Assembly (NCBI RefSeq): GCF_013186535.1 | Contig: NZ_JABMCZ010000002.1 | Span: forward strand, 434,001-498,000 | DNA: 64,000 nucleotides | From: Nocardia terpenica | GTDB lineage: Bacteria > Actinomycetota > Actinomycetes > Mycobacteriales > Mycobacteriaceae | Reading direction: 5' to 3' | Shown here: in pieces, positions 40,003-51,330 of the stretch | How positions within the stretch are numbered: position 1 is the first letter of the stretch | Layout: each line of letters starts with the position of its first letter | Notes under the pieces: generated by a model | The model's database searches: none | What the model saw: the letters and a program-made list of their open reading frames with translations, nothing else | Told to the model about the DNA's origin: nothing | Made by a program: the position numbers and the translations under genes

Positions 40003-41661
40003 TCAACCTATCGCCGGACCCAGGAGGTCGTCGGCATCGGTGATGCGATAGGCATACCCCTGCTCTGCCAGGAAACGCTGCCGGTGCGCGGCGTATTCGG
40101 CGTCCAGCGTGTCGCGGGCCACCACGGAATAGAAATGAGCCTGGCCCCCATCGTGTTTGGGGCGCAGCAGCCGCCCCAGGCGCTGTGCCTCCTCCTGGCG
40201 GGAGCCGAAGGTGCCCGAAACCTGCACCGCCACGGACGCTTCCGGCAGGTCGATGGAGAAGTTGGCGACCTTGCTGACCACCAGCACCGGGATCTCGCCG
40301 TTGCGGAACGCGTCGAACAGCGCCTCGCGCTCCCTGGTCCGGGTCGAGCCCTGGATGACCGGGGCGTTCAGGTGTTCGCCCAGCTCGTCGAGCTGGTCCA
40401 GATAGGCGCCGATCACCAGGCTCGGCGAGTCCGGGTGCCGGGCCAGGATCGACTCCACCACGGGCAGTTTGGTGCGGGCGGTGGAGCACAGCTTGTAGCG
40501 CTCGTCGGGTTCGGCGGTGGCGTAGGCCATCCGCTCGGCGTCGGTGAGCGTGACCCGCACCTCGACGCAGTCGGCGGGCGCGATCCAGCCCTGCGCCTCG
40601 ATATCTTTCCAGGGCGCGTCGTAGCGCTTGGGGCCGATCAGCGAGAACACGTCGCCCTCGCGGCCGTCCTCGCGCACCAGGGTCGCGGTGAGGCCCAGGC
40701 GGCGGCGGGACTGCAGGTCGGCGGTCATCCGGAAGACGGGGGCGGGCAGCAGGTGCACCTCGTCGTAGATGACCAGGCCCCAGTCGCGGCTGTCGAACAG
40801 CTCGAGATGTTTGTACTCGCCCTTGGTCTTTCGCGTGATGACCTGGTACGTGGCGATGGTGACCGGGCGGACCTCCTTGCGCTCGCCGGAGTATTCGCCG
40901 ATCTCGTCCTCGGTGAGCGAGGTGCGGGCCAGCAGCTCGCGCCGCCACTGCCGCCCGGCGACGGTGTTGGTGACCAGGATGAGCGTGGTGGCCTGCGCCT
41001 TCGCCATGGCGGCCGCGCCGACCATGGTCTTGCCCGCGCCGCACGGCAGCACCACCACGCCGGAGCCGCCCGCCCAGAACGAGTCGGCGGCCAGCTCCTG
41101 ATAGTCGCGCAGGTGCCATTCGTGGGTCGCGAAGTCCAGGTCGATGCGGTGCGCCTCGCCGTCGACGTAACCGGCCAGATCCTCGGCCGGCCAGCCGATC
41201 TTGAGCAGCATCTGCTTGATCCGGCCGCGCTCGGACGGGTGCACGACCACCGTGTCGTCGTCGATGCGCGCGCCCAGCATGGGCGCGATCTTCTTGTGCC
41301 GCAACACCTCTTCCAGCACCGCGCGGTCGAGGCTGACCAGCACCAGCCCGTGCGCGGGATGCTTGACCAGCTGCAACCGCCCGTACCGGCCCATGGTGTC
41401 GACGATGTCGACCAGCAGCGGCTGCGGCACGGCGTAGCGCGAGTGGTTGACCAGCGCGTCCACCACCTGCTCGGCATCGTGCCCCGCGGCCCGCGCATTC
41501 CACAGCGCCAGCGGCGTCACCCGATAGGTGTGCACATGTTCGGGCGCCCGCTCGAGCTCGGCGAACGGGGCGATGGCCTGCCGAGCCACATCCGCCCGCT
41601 CATGATCGACCTCGAGCAGCAGCGTCTTGTCACTCTGAACGATGAGTGGTCCGTCGGTCAC
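40003..41661 (-). CDS. XPB/Rad25-type DNA repair helicase
   Basis: A 552-residue superfamily 2 helicase like the bacterial XPB of mycobacteria (Rv0861c, ercc3). An N-terminal damage-recognition-like region (residues 1-170) precedes Walker A LPCGAGKTMVGAAAM, motif Ia LILVTNTVAGRQWRREL, a DEVH box (VIYDEVHLLPAPVFR), the RED motif LVREDGREGDVFSLIG typical of XPB, motif V VSKVANFSIDLPEAS and motif VI QEEAQRLGRLLRPK. It would unwind DNA 3' to 5' in repair. GTG 41661 is supported by CAGGAGG seven bases upstream. Its helicase-associated partner is about 4 kb away on the other strand. Confidence 0.93.
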   Translation of the reverse strand: MTDGPLIVQSDKTLLLEVDHERADVARQAIAPFAELERAPEHVHTYRVTPLALWNARAAGHDAEQVVDALVNHSRYAVPQPLLVDIVDTMGRYGRLQLVKHPAHGLVLVSLDRAVLEEVLRHKKIAPMLGARIDDDTVVVHPSERGRIKQMLLKIGWPAEDLAGYVDGEAHRIDLDFATHEWHLRDYQELAADSFWAGGSGVVVLPCGAGKTMVGAAAMAKAQATTLILVTNTVAGRQWRRELLARTSLTEDEIGEYSGERKEVRPVTIATYQVITRKTKGEYKHLELFDSRDWGLVIYDEVHLLPAPVFRMTADLQSRRRLGLTATLVREDGREGDVFSLIGPKRYDAPWKDIEAQGWIAPADCVEVRVTLTDAERMAYATAEPDERYKLCSTARTKLPVVESILARHPDSPSLVIGAYLDQLDELGEHLNAPVIQGSTRTREREALFDAFRNGEIPVLVVSKVANFSIDLPEASVAVQVSGTFGSRQEEAQRLGRLLRPKHDGGQAHFYSVVARDTLDAEYAAHRQRFLAEQGYAYRITDADDLLGPAIG

Positions 41662-41791
41662 GGCACCTCCTGGTTCACGGGCCGCTGTCCATTGTTCCCG
41701 ACCCCACCGACAACCCCACCCGCCCGACCCACCCGTTCACCGTGAGCGCAGCTCAGGGGCATGTGGCATCGGACACACCGTGAGTGACGCC

Positions 41792-42367
41792 TCAAATTCC
41801 CGGCGGCCAGTCCCCCGCCGGTGTCGGCGGGTCGGTGGCCAGCCGGGCGGCTATCCAGGAGTCGCGGCGGATGCCCTGATGGAGCGCGCCGAGGCGGAGG
41901 GTGCCCTCGTAATGGAAACCGGCGCGGCGGGCCACCGCGGCGGAGGCGTGGTTGCCGACGAAGGCGCGCCATTCGATGCGTTGCAGGGCGGGGCCTTCGG
42001 GGTGGAAGGCGTAGGCGCAGGCCAGCAGCAGGGCGCGGGTCATGGCGCCGCGGCCGCGCAGGGCGGGGCTGAGCCAGAAGCCGATCTCGGCGGCGGTCGG
42101 GTCCGCGCGCCCCGGGCCGAAGCCGATCATGCCCCGGACCGGGCCGTCCTCCGCCGGGCGCAGGGCCCAGGTGGGACTGTCCCCGGCCCAGCCGGGGTCG
42201 ACGATCTCGGTCAGGAAGTACTCGGCGTCGGCGCGGCCGTAGGGCACCGGCACCGTGGTCCACGCGCCGATGGACGGTTCCTGGCATGCCGCCACGATCG
42301 AGTCGATGTCCGCCTCGGTAGGCCGCGACAACCACACCTTTCCATCGGTCAGCACGCAATCTTCCAC
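41792..42367 (-). CDS. GNAT acetyltransferase (RimJ/RimL type)
   Basis: A 191-residue N-acetyltransferase. The family pattern is clear: VWLSRPTEADIDSIV near the start, PSIGAWTTVPVPYGRADAEYFL, GMIGFGPG, the acetyl-CoA binding region IGFWLSPALRGRGAMTRALLLACAYAF, and the C-terminal RIEWRAFVGNHASAAVARRAGFHYEGTLR. The HASAAVARRAGF element is diagnostic for the RimJ/RimL group that modifies protein N termini or small amines. The exact substrate is unknown. GTG 42367 and GTG 42355 are both possible starts. It is divergent from the sigma factor gene. Confidence 0.88.
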   Translation of the reverse strand: MEDCVLTDGKVWLSRPTEADIDSIVAACQEPSIGAWTTVPVPYGRADAEYFLTEIVDPGWAGDSPTWALRPAEDGPVRGMIGFGPGRADPTAAEIGFWLSPALRGRGAMTRALLLACAYAFHPEGPALQRIEWRAFVGNHASAAVARRAGFHYEGTLRLGALHQGIRRDSWIAARLATDPPTPAGDWPPGI

Positions 42368-42492
42368 CCCGCCATGCTGTCACGATCATGTCCGTGGGCC
42401 CCAGCCGTTTTCCGTAGTGTTGCCCGGGCCGTGTGCCCGGCGACGGGACCGCTGGTCGGGACCGTTCGTGGACAACCGTAGAATCACCGCAT

Positions 42493-43416
42493 ATGGTTGC
42501 CGCTCTGCTCGCCGATCTGTTCGAATCCCATCGGGCGCACCTGCTCTCGGTGGCCTATCGGCTGACGGGCAGCGTCACCGATGCCGAGGACGCGGTGCAG
42601 GAGAGCTGGCTACGGCTGGCCACCGCGCGGCAGTACGAAATCGAAGACCTCCGCGCCTGGCTCACCACCGTGGTGAGCCGGATCTGCCTGGACCGCATGC
42701 GCAGTGCCGCGTCCCGGCGCGAACACTATGTGGGGCAGTGGCTTCCGGAACCGGTGGTGACCGCGCCGACCCCGTCGAGCACGCCCGATCCGCTGGAAAC
42801 CGTGGTGCGCAAACAGGAGTTCCGGCTCGCCGCGCTCATCGTGCTCGACACCCTCACGCCCCCGCAGCGCGTGTCGTTCGTGCTGCACGACGGGTTCGGC
42901 GTGCCGTTCGACGAGATCGCGGACATCCTCGACGTCTCCACCGACGCGGCGCGGCAGCTGGCGACCCGCGCCCGGAAGGCCGTGGCGCACACGCCGGAAC
43001 CGGTCGCGGACACCACGCACGTCGCCGCGGTGCAGCGGCTGCTGACGGCGCTGGCCAGCGGCGATATCGCGGCGGTGGTGGCGGCCCTGCACCCGGACGC
43101 GGAATTCGTCGCCGACGCCGGCGGCACCACCCGCACCGCGCTCAAAGCCGTTGTGGGAGCGGAGAAGTTCGCGCGCCTGGCGCTGTCGCTGCTCACCCGG
43201 TTCGACCTGGACCTGTCGGAGCGCAATTCCGTCGAGTTCGAATTCGTCAACGTCAACGGCCAATTGGGGCTGCTGCTGGCCGAGCGGGCCCCGCGGGGCG
43301 ACGTGCCGGGCTCGCCCACCCGCGTCATCGGTTTCACCGTCCGCGACGGACGCGTCGGCGGCGCTTACGATCTGTCGAACCCGACGAAGCTGGCGGGGGT
43401 TCGGGTGGGGCGGTGA
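42493..43416 (+). CDS. sigJ: ECF sigma factor, SigJ type with SnoaL-like C-terminal domain
   Basis: A 307-residue ECF sigma factor. Region 2 (about residues 6-75) reads LFESHRAHLLSVAYRLTGSVTDAEDAVQESWLRL; region 4 (about 115-165) reads LDTLTPPQRVSFVLHDGFGVPFDEIADILDVSTDAARQLATRARKAV. A third domain of about 140 residues (VQRLLTALASGDIAAVVAALHPDAEFVADAGG) is a SnoaL/NTF2-like fold, as in the SigJ (ECF41-like) group where the C-terminal domain tunes sigma activity in place of an anti-sigma factor. ECF41 genes are often beside a DoxX, oxidoreductase or AhpD-type gene; here none is adjacent, although an AhpD-like gene occurs at 53.5 kb. ATG 42493. Confidence 0.9.
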   Translation: MVAALLADLFESHRAHLLSVAYRLTGSVTDAEDAVQESWLRLATARQYEIEDLRAWLTTVVSRICLDRMRSAASRREHYVGQWLPEPVVTAPTPSSTPDPLETVVRKQEFRLAALIVLDTLTPPQRVSFVLHDGFGVPFDEIADILDVSTDAARQLATRARKAVAHTPEPVADTTHVAAVQRLLTALASGDIAAVVAALHPDAEFVADAGGTTRTALKAVVGAEKFARLALSLLTRFDLDLSERNSVEFEFVNVNGQLGLLLAERAPRGDVPGSPTRVIGFTVRDGRVGGAYDLSNPTKLAGVRVGR

Positions 43417-43422
43417 TTCGGC

Positions 43423-44403
43423 TCAGCCGCCGACCTTCCCGGACATGTCGTATTCCTGATAGAGCTGGGCCGCATTGTCCTTGGTGACCCGGGTGGTCTG
43501 CAGGGTCTGCTTCTTGTCGACGGGCTCGTGGTGCACCAGTTTCTCCACCGTGTCGACGGCCTGTTCGGCGCAGGTCGGGTAGACGAAGGTGGTCAGCAGC
43601 TGGCCGTTCTGCACCGCCCGCAGGCCGCCGGTCGGGATGGCGAGGCCGTCGATGCCGATGATCGGGATCTGCCCGGCCCGGCCCGCCCCGGCGACGGCCA
43701 GCTGCGCGCCCAGCGCCATATCGTCGTTCTGCGCGTAGACCAGGTCGATCTTGTCGCCCTTGGACAGCCACTGCTGCATGATCGTGGTGGCATCGGCCTT
43801 GAGCCACTTGGCTTCCTGCTGGTCGATAATGGTGATGTCGTGCCCGGCGACGGCATCGCGGAAGCCCTTGTCGCGGTCGACCTGCGGCTGATCGGACAGG
43901 ATGCCGCGCAGCTCGACCGCGTTGCCGCCCTTGGGTAGTGCCTGCACCGCGGCCTGTCCCGCCAGCTTGCCGATGGCGTAGTTGTCGCCGCCGATGAACG
44001 CGCTGTAGCAGTCGGTGTTCACGCTGCGGTCGAGAATGACGACCGGGATGTGCGCGGCGCACGCCTGCTGCACGGCCGCGGTGAGCGGGGCGGGCTCGTT
44101 GGGCGACACGATCAGCGCATCGACCTTCTGCTGCACGAAGTTCTGCACCTGACTCACCTGGGTCGCGCTGTCCTGATGCGCGTCGGTGATCGGCAGCAGC
44201 CGCAGATCCGGATGCTGCCTGACGAAGTACTGCAACTGCAGATTCAGTTGCGCCCGATAGGGTTCGGCATTGTTGGACTGTGAGTAGCCGACGACGAACT
44301 GCTTGCCCGACCCCCCGGAACTCGGCGGATTGGCCGCACACGCACCGGTCAGCCCGGCCGCCGCACACAGCGCCACCGTCGCAAAAACCATACGTCTGAA
44401 CAT
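43423..44403 (-). CDS. Sugar ABC transporter substrate-binding lipoprotein (RbsB type)
   Basis: A 326-residue periplasmic-type binding protein of the peripBP4/RbsB family. The lipobox GLTGAC follows a short signal peptide. The fold is shown by KQFVVGYSQSNNAEPYRAQLNLQLQYF, VDALIVSPNEPAPLTAAVQQACAAHIPVVILDRSVNTD, the hinge GGDNYAIGKLAGQ, and VYAQNDDMALGAQLAVAGAG with IIGIDGLAIPTGGL, the usual ligand-contact region. The ligand is probably a monosaccharide such as a pentose or deoxyhexose. ATG 44403 has AGGAG upstream. It is the last gene of the LacI-controlled operon and is separated from the permease gene by palindromic repeat fragments. Confidence 0.9.
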   Translation of the reverse strand: MFRRMVFATVALCAAAGLTGACAANPPSSGGSGKQFVVGYSQSNNAEPYRAQLNLQLQYFVRQHPDLRLLPITDAHQDSATQVSQVQNFVQQKVDALIVSPNEPAPLTAAVQQACAAHIPVVILDRSVNTDCYSAFIGGDNYAIGKLAGQAAVQALPKGGNAVELRGILSDQPQVDRDKGFRDAVAGHDITIIDQQEAKWLKADATTIMQQWLSKGDKIDLVYAQNDDMALGAQLAVAGAGRAGQIPIIGIDGLAIPTGGLRAVQNGQLLTTFVYPTCAEQAVDTVEKLVHHEPVDKKQTLQTTRVTKDNAAQLYQEYDMSGKVGG

Positions 44404-44424
44404 GATTCACTCCTGAAAGTCATT

Positions 44425-44460
44425 GATCCCGGCCTCAAAAAATCATTGGTCCCGGCCCCA
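44425..44460 (-). repeat. Two partial left-arm copies of the palindromic repeat
   Basis: TCCCGGC arms occur at 44427 and 44450 in the same phase as the full copy just downstream, each preceded by ATCATTG-like sequence. They look like tandem duplications of the left flank, about 23 bases apart. They fill the short gap between the binding protein and permease genes. Confidence 0.55.
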
Positions 44461-44466
44461 AAGAGA

Positions 44467-45611
44467 TCATTGGTCCCGGCGTGCCTTTGGCCGGGACCTC
44501 TGCCGCCACCACCGAACCGCCGGATCCACCACCGCGCGGAAGAACCCCGGCCGCTGCAACACCACCGCGACCACGACGATCAACCCCTTGATGATCAGCT
44601 GCGCATTGGTGCTGATCGCGTTCAGCCCCAGCACATTGTCGAGCAGCGTGAGAATCAACGCGCCGACGAACGTCCCGGTGATGGTGCCCCGGCCCCCGGC
44701 CAGGCTGGCCCCGCCGATCACCGCCGCGGCAATGGCATCCAGCTCGTACCCGGTACCGGCCAGCGGATCCGCCGAGGCGCTGTAGGCGGCGTCGATGGGC
44801 CCGGCGAAACCGGCCAGCATGCCCGACAGCGTGAAGACCGCGACCACGACCAAGGTCACGTTCACCCCGGAAAGCCGTGCCGCCGTGGGATTTCCGCCGA
44901 CCGCGTAGATGTGGCGACCGAACCGCGTCTTGGCCAGCACCAGCTGCCCGACGACGCACACCGCGACGAAAGCCAGGACCGGATAGGCGATTCCGCCCGT
45001 CCCGAACAGCGGCAGCCAGGTGCCCTTGAACAGCGTGTATCCGGGGGTGCCGAGCAGCGCGAACTGCTCGGCCCGCGGCGTCAGGTGCCCGCTGGGATCC
45101 GAAACCGCCGTTCCCACCGCCACATTGCCGGAGATCTGCCGATCCAGCCCGCGCACCACCGACAGCATCGCCAGCGTCATGACGAACGACTGGATGCGCA
45201 GCACCGTGGTGCCCAGCCCGTTGCACAGCCCGAAGAACGCGCCGACCAGCGCCGAGGCGGGCACGATCAGCCACGGCGACAGATCGTGGTGCACCAGCAG
45301 CATGGCCGCGGTCATCGAGCCGATACCCAGCACCGACCCGACCGAGAGATCGATACCGGCGGTGAGGATCACCAGCGTGACACCGACCGCGAGAATCCCG
45401 CGCGAGGCGAACGCGGAGATGGCATTGGTGAGATTGGTCTGGTTCCAGAAGTACTGGCCCTTGGTGACGATGCCGACGGCGATCACCAGCAGCAGGCCGA
45501 TATAGCCCTGTGCCGCACCGAGATACGGCAGCGCGCGGATCAGCCGCGACCGCAGTCGAGACAGCGGCGAGCCCGGCTCCTCGCGCTCGTCCGCGGCGGG
45601 AATGGTGTCGG

Positions 45612-45615
<4 letters not shown>
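44467..45615 (-). CDS. Sugar ABC transporter permease (RbsC type)
   Basis: A 382-residue membrane permease of the RbsC/XylH family. About eight to ten helices are seen, with family motifs TAGIDLSVGSVLGIGSM and VGGNPTAARLSGVNV, and the EAA-like AAAVIGGASLAGGRGTITGTFVGALIL. The start overlaps the stop of the ATP-binding gene by four bases. The last ten residues (RSRPKARRDQ) are encoded by palindromic repeat copy 6, so the repeat has become the C-terminal codons. This sits at the cytoplasmic end and may be harmless. Confidence 0.9.
44474..44496 (-). repeat. 23-bp palindromic repeat, copy 6 (inside the permease gene end)
   Basis: On the minus strand the arms are TCCCGGC and GCCGGGA around CAAAGGCAC. 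It is read in frame as part of the permease C terminus and lies 5 bases before the stop codon. Flanking GG and CC extend the stem. Confidence 0.85.
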
Positions 45616-47222
<1,607 letters not shown>

Positions 47223-47270
47223 CGAATCCCCCGTAAGCCGTGCTCTCCCCGCCTGTTTCCCGGCCCCGGC

Positions 47271-48686
47271 TCAGGCGGCGTCACCGAAACCGTCGTAGTC
47301 GATGCCCAACAGGTCGCAGACCGCGCGCAGCTCCGCCACGTGCTCGCCGGGAATGGCGTGGATGTGGTTGGCGCCGAAGCGATTCAGGAATTCGGCGGCG
47401 TCCACGCGCAGGCGGGCGAAGGCGTGCGGCCACTCGAACGTCGACATCCGCATCATGGCCTCGTTGGTGGCGGCGTCGTAGGTTTCGAACGCGCCGCGCA
47501 TCACCTGCATGCGGTAGCGGCCGTCCAGGCGGGTGAGCCGGGCCAGGGTGAATTCGCCGGGGGCGGCCAGATGATGCACCGACGCGCCGCCGGCGGGGAA
47601 GAAGAACACCTCCGGATAGAAGTGGGTCCTGGCCAGATTCTCGCGCGGGTCGTCGGAACGGGCGGCGAACCAGGTGGCGTGCTGGCCCGAATTGCACAGG
47701 TCCCACACGTCTTTGTCGGCGTGGTAGTGGCGGACGTCGGCGAACAGCACCGGGGTGCCGGACAGGCCCTTGAGCAGCTGCATGGTCAGCGCGGCGTCCA
47801 TATCGGATTCGGTGGCCGTCACGTGGGTGGGCTTGGGGCCGTCCCAGTCGTAGGGGTCGTTGAGGAATGCCTCCGCGATGTCCATCGTGGCGAAGTGATT
47901 GGTCAGTTCCGGCTGGCCCTTGATGCCGGAGAAGTCCAGGTTCCACTCGTCGATGAGCTCCCGCATCGCGTAGTACGACCGAATCTGGCGCTCCAGCAGT
48001 TCGGGGGTGAGGCGCTTGCCGTCGTAATGCACTCCGGCGGCGTTCTTCTCGAGCCACAGCCGGGCCTGCGCCACCCGTCCCGGTTCCGCGAGTTCGCTGC
48101 GCCGCACCAACTCCCACTGATCGATCTCCTCGACATCGATGCCGAAGGTGCGCATCCACTGATCGGTATCGGCCACCGCGGTGTACATGCCCATCGGCCG
48201 CCCGCCGATGCGGCCGAAGGTCGAGCCGCGCAGCGCCTGGGTGGCCGCGGCCGCGCGGACCTGCACCAGCACCCGGTCCCGGGTGGCGGGATCGCCGATA
48301 TCGCCCCAGGCGCGGGTGTGCCGGCGGCCGATCTGGTCGAGCGCGCCGCCCGCCGCGAGCATGCCGACCATGCCGGGCTGCACCGGATCCAGGCCGCCGA
48401 ACAGCAGCAGCGGACCGGTGGTGGCGTCGGCGGCGAGCATGGTGAAGTGCGGGAAAGCCCAGACCGCGTAATGGAATACGGTGAGGTCGACGCGCTGGTC
48501 GGCCAGCCATCGGGCCTGGGCGGTGGCTATCCGGTTGGTGGAGACGATGTCGGCGACGATCACCTCGTGCCCGGCGTCGCGCAGGGCGCCCGCGAGCGCG
48601 GCGGCCCCCTGGGCGATGAAGTCGGCGACATCGCGATGCACGAAGTCGCGTCCGTCGGACATGGGCAGCAATCCGATGCGAGCCAC
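47271..48686 (-). CDS. L-fucose/L-arabinose isomerase family protein
   Basis: A 471-residue member of the L-fucose/L-arabinose isomerase family. Landmarks are ARIGLLPMSDGRDFVHRD, TVFHYAVWAFPHFTMLAAD, LLLFGGLDPVQPGMVGMLAAGGALDQIG, a Glu in TATESDMDAALTMQLLKG that could be a metal ligand, DVRHYHADKDVWDLCNSGQHATWFA, and a C-terminal HIHAIPGEHVAELR. It should isomerise an aldose to a ketose using Mn2+, but the sugar is not certain. GTG 48686 is supported by GAGGAGGAG nine bases upstream. It heads the importer operon and is divergent from the LacI gene. The kinase or aldolase for the next steps is not in the window. Confidence 0.85.
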   Translation of the reverse strand: MARIGLLPMSDGRDFVHRDVADFIAQGAAALAGALRDAGHEVIVADIVSTNRIATAQARWLADQRVDLTVFHYAVWAFPHFTMLAADATTGPLLLFGGLDPVQPGMVGMLAAGGALDQIGRRHTRAWGDIGDPATRDRVLVQVRAAAATQALRGSTFGRIGGRPMGMYTAVADTDQWMRTFGIDVEEIDQWELVRRSELAEPGRVAQARLWLEKNAAGVHYDGKRLTPELLERQIRSYYAMRELIDEWNLDFSGIKGQPELTNHFATMDIAEAFLNDPYDWDGPKPTHVTATESDMDAALTMQLLKGLSGTPVLFADVRHYHADKDVWDLCNSGQHATWFAARSDDPRENLARTHFYPEVFFFPAGGASVHHLAAPGEFTLARLTRLDGRYRMQVMRGAFETYDAATNEAMMRMSTFEWPHAFARLRVDAAEFLNRFGANHIHAIPGEHVAELRAVCDLLGIDYDGFGDAA

Positions 48687-48741
48687 TGGCTCCTCCTCGC
48701 CCCGTCGGTGGTGTCGACCACCCGAGTGTGACTTGGATCTC

Positions 48742-48755
48742 AGAAAACGATTTCT
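48742..48755. promoter_or_regulatory. LacI-type operator O1
   Basis: AGAAAACGATTTCT is a near-palindrome centred on CG in the 191-base gap between divergent isomerase and LacI genes, close to the isomerase start. The same sequence appears on the other strand at O2. Confidence 0.65.
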
Positions 48756-48840
48756 CGCTACGATAGATTCGGTCGGCGGGGCCGGTCAAGGCCCGGAGCT
48801 TGTGGTTTCATTCGATAGGGTTGGCAGGGCCGAGAGGTCG

Positions 48841-48855
48841 GGGAATCGTTTTCAC
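48841..48855. promoter_or_regulatory. LacI-type operator O2
   Basis: GGGAATCGTTTTCAC is the reverse complement of a GAAAACGATT core like O1, located 23 bases before the LacI gene start. Spacing between the two site centres is about 99 bases, which would allow looping or dual regulation. Confidence 0.6.
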
Positions 48856-48877
48856 GGGGTACCGAAGGCGGTGGTGG

Positions 48878-49885
48878 ATGGCGGTGACGATCCGCGATGT
48901 CGCGGCGCTGGCCGGGGTCTCGCCCGCGACGGTGTCGCGGGTGCTGAACGCCGATGACCGGGTCGCGCCGGAGCTGCGCGAGCGGGTCCGCACGGCCGTC
49001 GCCAAGCTCGGGTACCGGCCCAACAGCCAGGCGCGCTCGCTGCGCACCCGGGCGACGAAGGTGCTCGGGCTGATCATCGCCGATATCCAGAACCCCTTCT
49101 TCACCGCGCTGGCCCGCGGCGTGGAGGACGCCGCCAGCGAGCGCGATTACTCTGTGGTGCTTGCCAATTCGGACGAGAGCCTGGACAAGGAGCTGCGGTA
49201 TCTGGAGGTCGCCGCGGCCGAGCGGATGGCGGGGGTGATCCTGTCGCCGTCGTCGACCGGCGCCAGCCGCATCGAGACGCTCACCGATCGCGGTATCCCG
49301 GTGGTCACCATCGACCGGCGGCTGCGCCGGGCGGAGGTCGACAGCGTGACCGTCAACAATCAGAAGGCGGCCAAGGAGGCGGTGGACCATCTGCTCGCCG
49401 CCGGGTGCCGACGCATCGCCATGATCACCGGACCGGCCGACGCCTCCACGGCCACCAGCCGCCTGTCCGGCTACCGCGCCGCGCTGCGCGAGGCCGACCT
49501 GGAGCCGGACCCGGCCCTCGAGGTCCGCGGCGACTATCGCGTCGAGGGCGGCCGCGCCGCCGCCCGCACCCTGCTCGACCTGCCCGAACGCCCCGACGGC
49601 CTGTTCGTCGGCAACAACCTCATGATGGTCGGCGCCCTGGACACCCTGCGCCGGGCCGGTGTCGACTTCCCCACCGACCTCCTGCTGGCAGGCTTCGACG
49701 AAATGAGCTGGGCAGGCTTCGCCCCACCCATCACCCTGGTGGAACAGCCCAGCTACGACATAGGCAGGCGCGCAACAGAACTGCTCCTCCGCCGGGTGAA
49801 CGGCGAAGACTTCCCCACCCAGCGCATAGTCCTCCCCGCCCGCCTCCGCATCCGCGAAAGCACCCACCGCCCCGCCCTCGCGTAA
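48878..49885 (+). CDS. LacI family transcriptional regulator
   Basis: A 335-residue repressor. The N-terminal helix-turn-helix and hinge read VTIRDVAALAGVSPATVSRVLNADDRVAPELRERV followed by LGYRPNSQARSLRT, the standard LacI/GalR pattern. The effector domain starts VLGLIIADIQNPFFTALARGVEDAA and contains VVTIDRRL, AGFDEMSW and ITLVEQPSYDIG, typical of ribose/pentose-type sensors. ATG 48878 is chosen; a GTG farther up at 48800 overlaps operator O2. It is divergent from the isomerase and importer operon and probably represses both directions. Confidence 0.92.
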   Translation: MAVTIRDVAALAGVSPATVSRVLNADDRVAPELRERVRTAVAKLGYRPNSQARSLRTRATKVLGLIIADIQNPFFTALARGVEDAASERDYSVVLANSDESLDKELRYLEVAAAERMAGVILSPSSTGASRIETLTDRGIPVVTIDRRLRRAEVDSVTVNNQKAAKEAVDHLLAAGCRRIAMITGPADASTATSRLSGYRAALREADLEPDPALEVRGDYRVEGGRAAARTLLDLPERPDGLFVGNNLMMVGALDTLRRAGVDFPTDLLLAGFDEMSWAGFAPPITLVEQPSYDIGRRATELLLRRVNGEDFPTQRIVLPARLRIRESTHRPALA

Positions 49886-49930
49886 AGACAGCCCGCGCAA
49901 GCCTCGGCGCGGGCACGCTACGTTTGGAGC

Positions 49931-51097
<1,167 letters not shown>

Positions 51098-51143
51098 CGC
51101 CCGCACGCGGGCGCTCCCGCAACCCCGGCATGCGCCCATATGG

Positions 51144-51293
51144 TCTTCCCGGCACGGCCCCAACCTTGTCTTCCCGGCACGGTCCCAACCTTGTCTTCCC
51201 GGCGCGGCCCCAACCTTGTCTTCCCGGCGGGGTCCCAACCTTGTCTTCCCGGCGGGGTCTCAACCTTGTCTTCCCGGCGCGGTCCCACTTTCA
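51144..51293 (+). repeat. 25-bp tandem minisatellite, six units
   Basis: Six head-to-tail copies of TCTTCCCGGCRCGGYCCCAA followed by CCTTG, exactly 25 bases each and differing at only one to five positions. The start of each unit matches the left arm plus flank of the palindromic repeat (TTCCCGGCGTGC) that follows at 51297. There are no unique spacers between units, so it is not a CRISPR. Confidence 0.92.
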
Positions 51294-51296
51294 TGT

Positions 51297-51319
51297 TCCC
51301 GGCGTGCTTTTGGCCGGGA
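51297..51319 (-). repeat. 23-bp palindromic repeat, copy 7
   Basis: Inverted orientation (loop GTGCTTTTG on the plus strand). The stem extends by matched flanks GT and AC. Paired with copy 8, 11 bases away. Confidence 0.88.
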
Positions 51320-51330
51320 ACTACCGGAGA

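Noticed and set aside
51144..51293. Regular short repeats that might be a CRISPR array
   Set aside because: Units are contiguous 25-mers without unique spacers, and no cas gene is present; they are a minisatellite related to the palindromic element.
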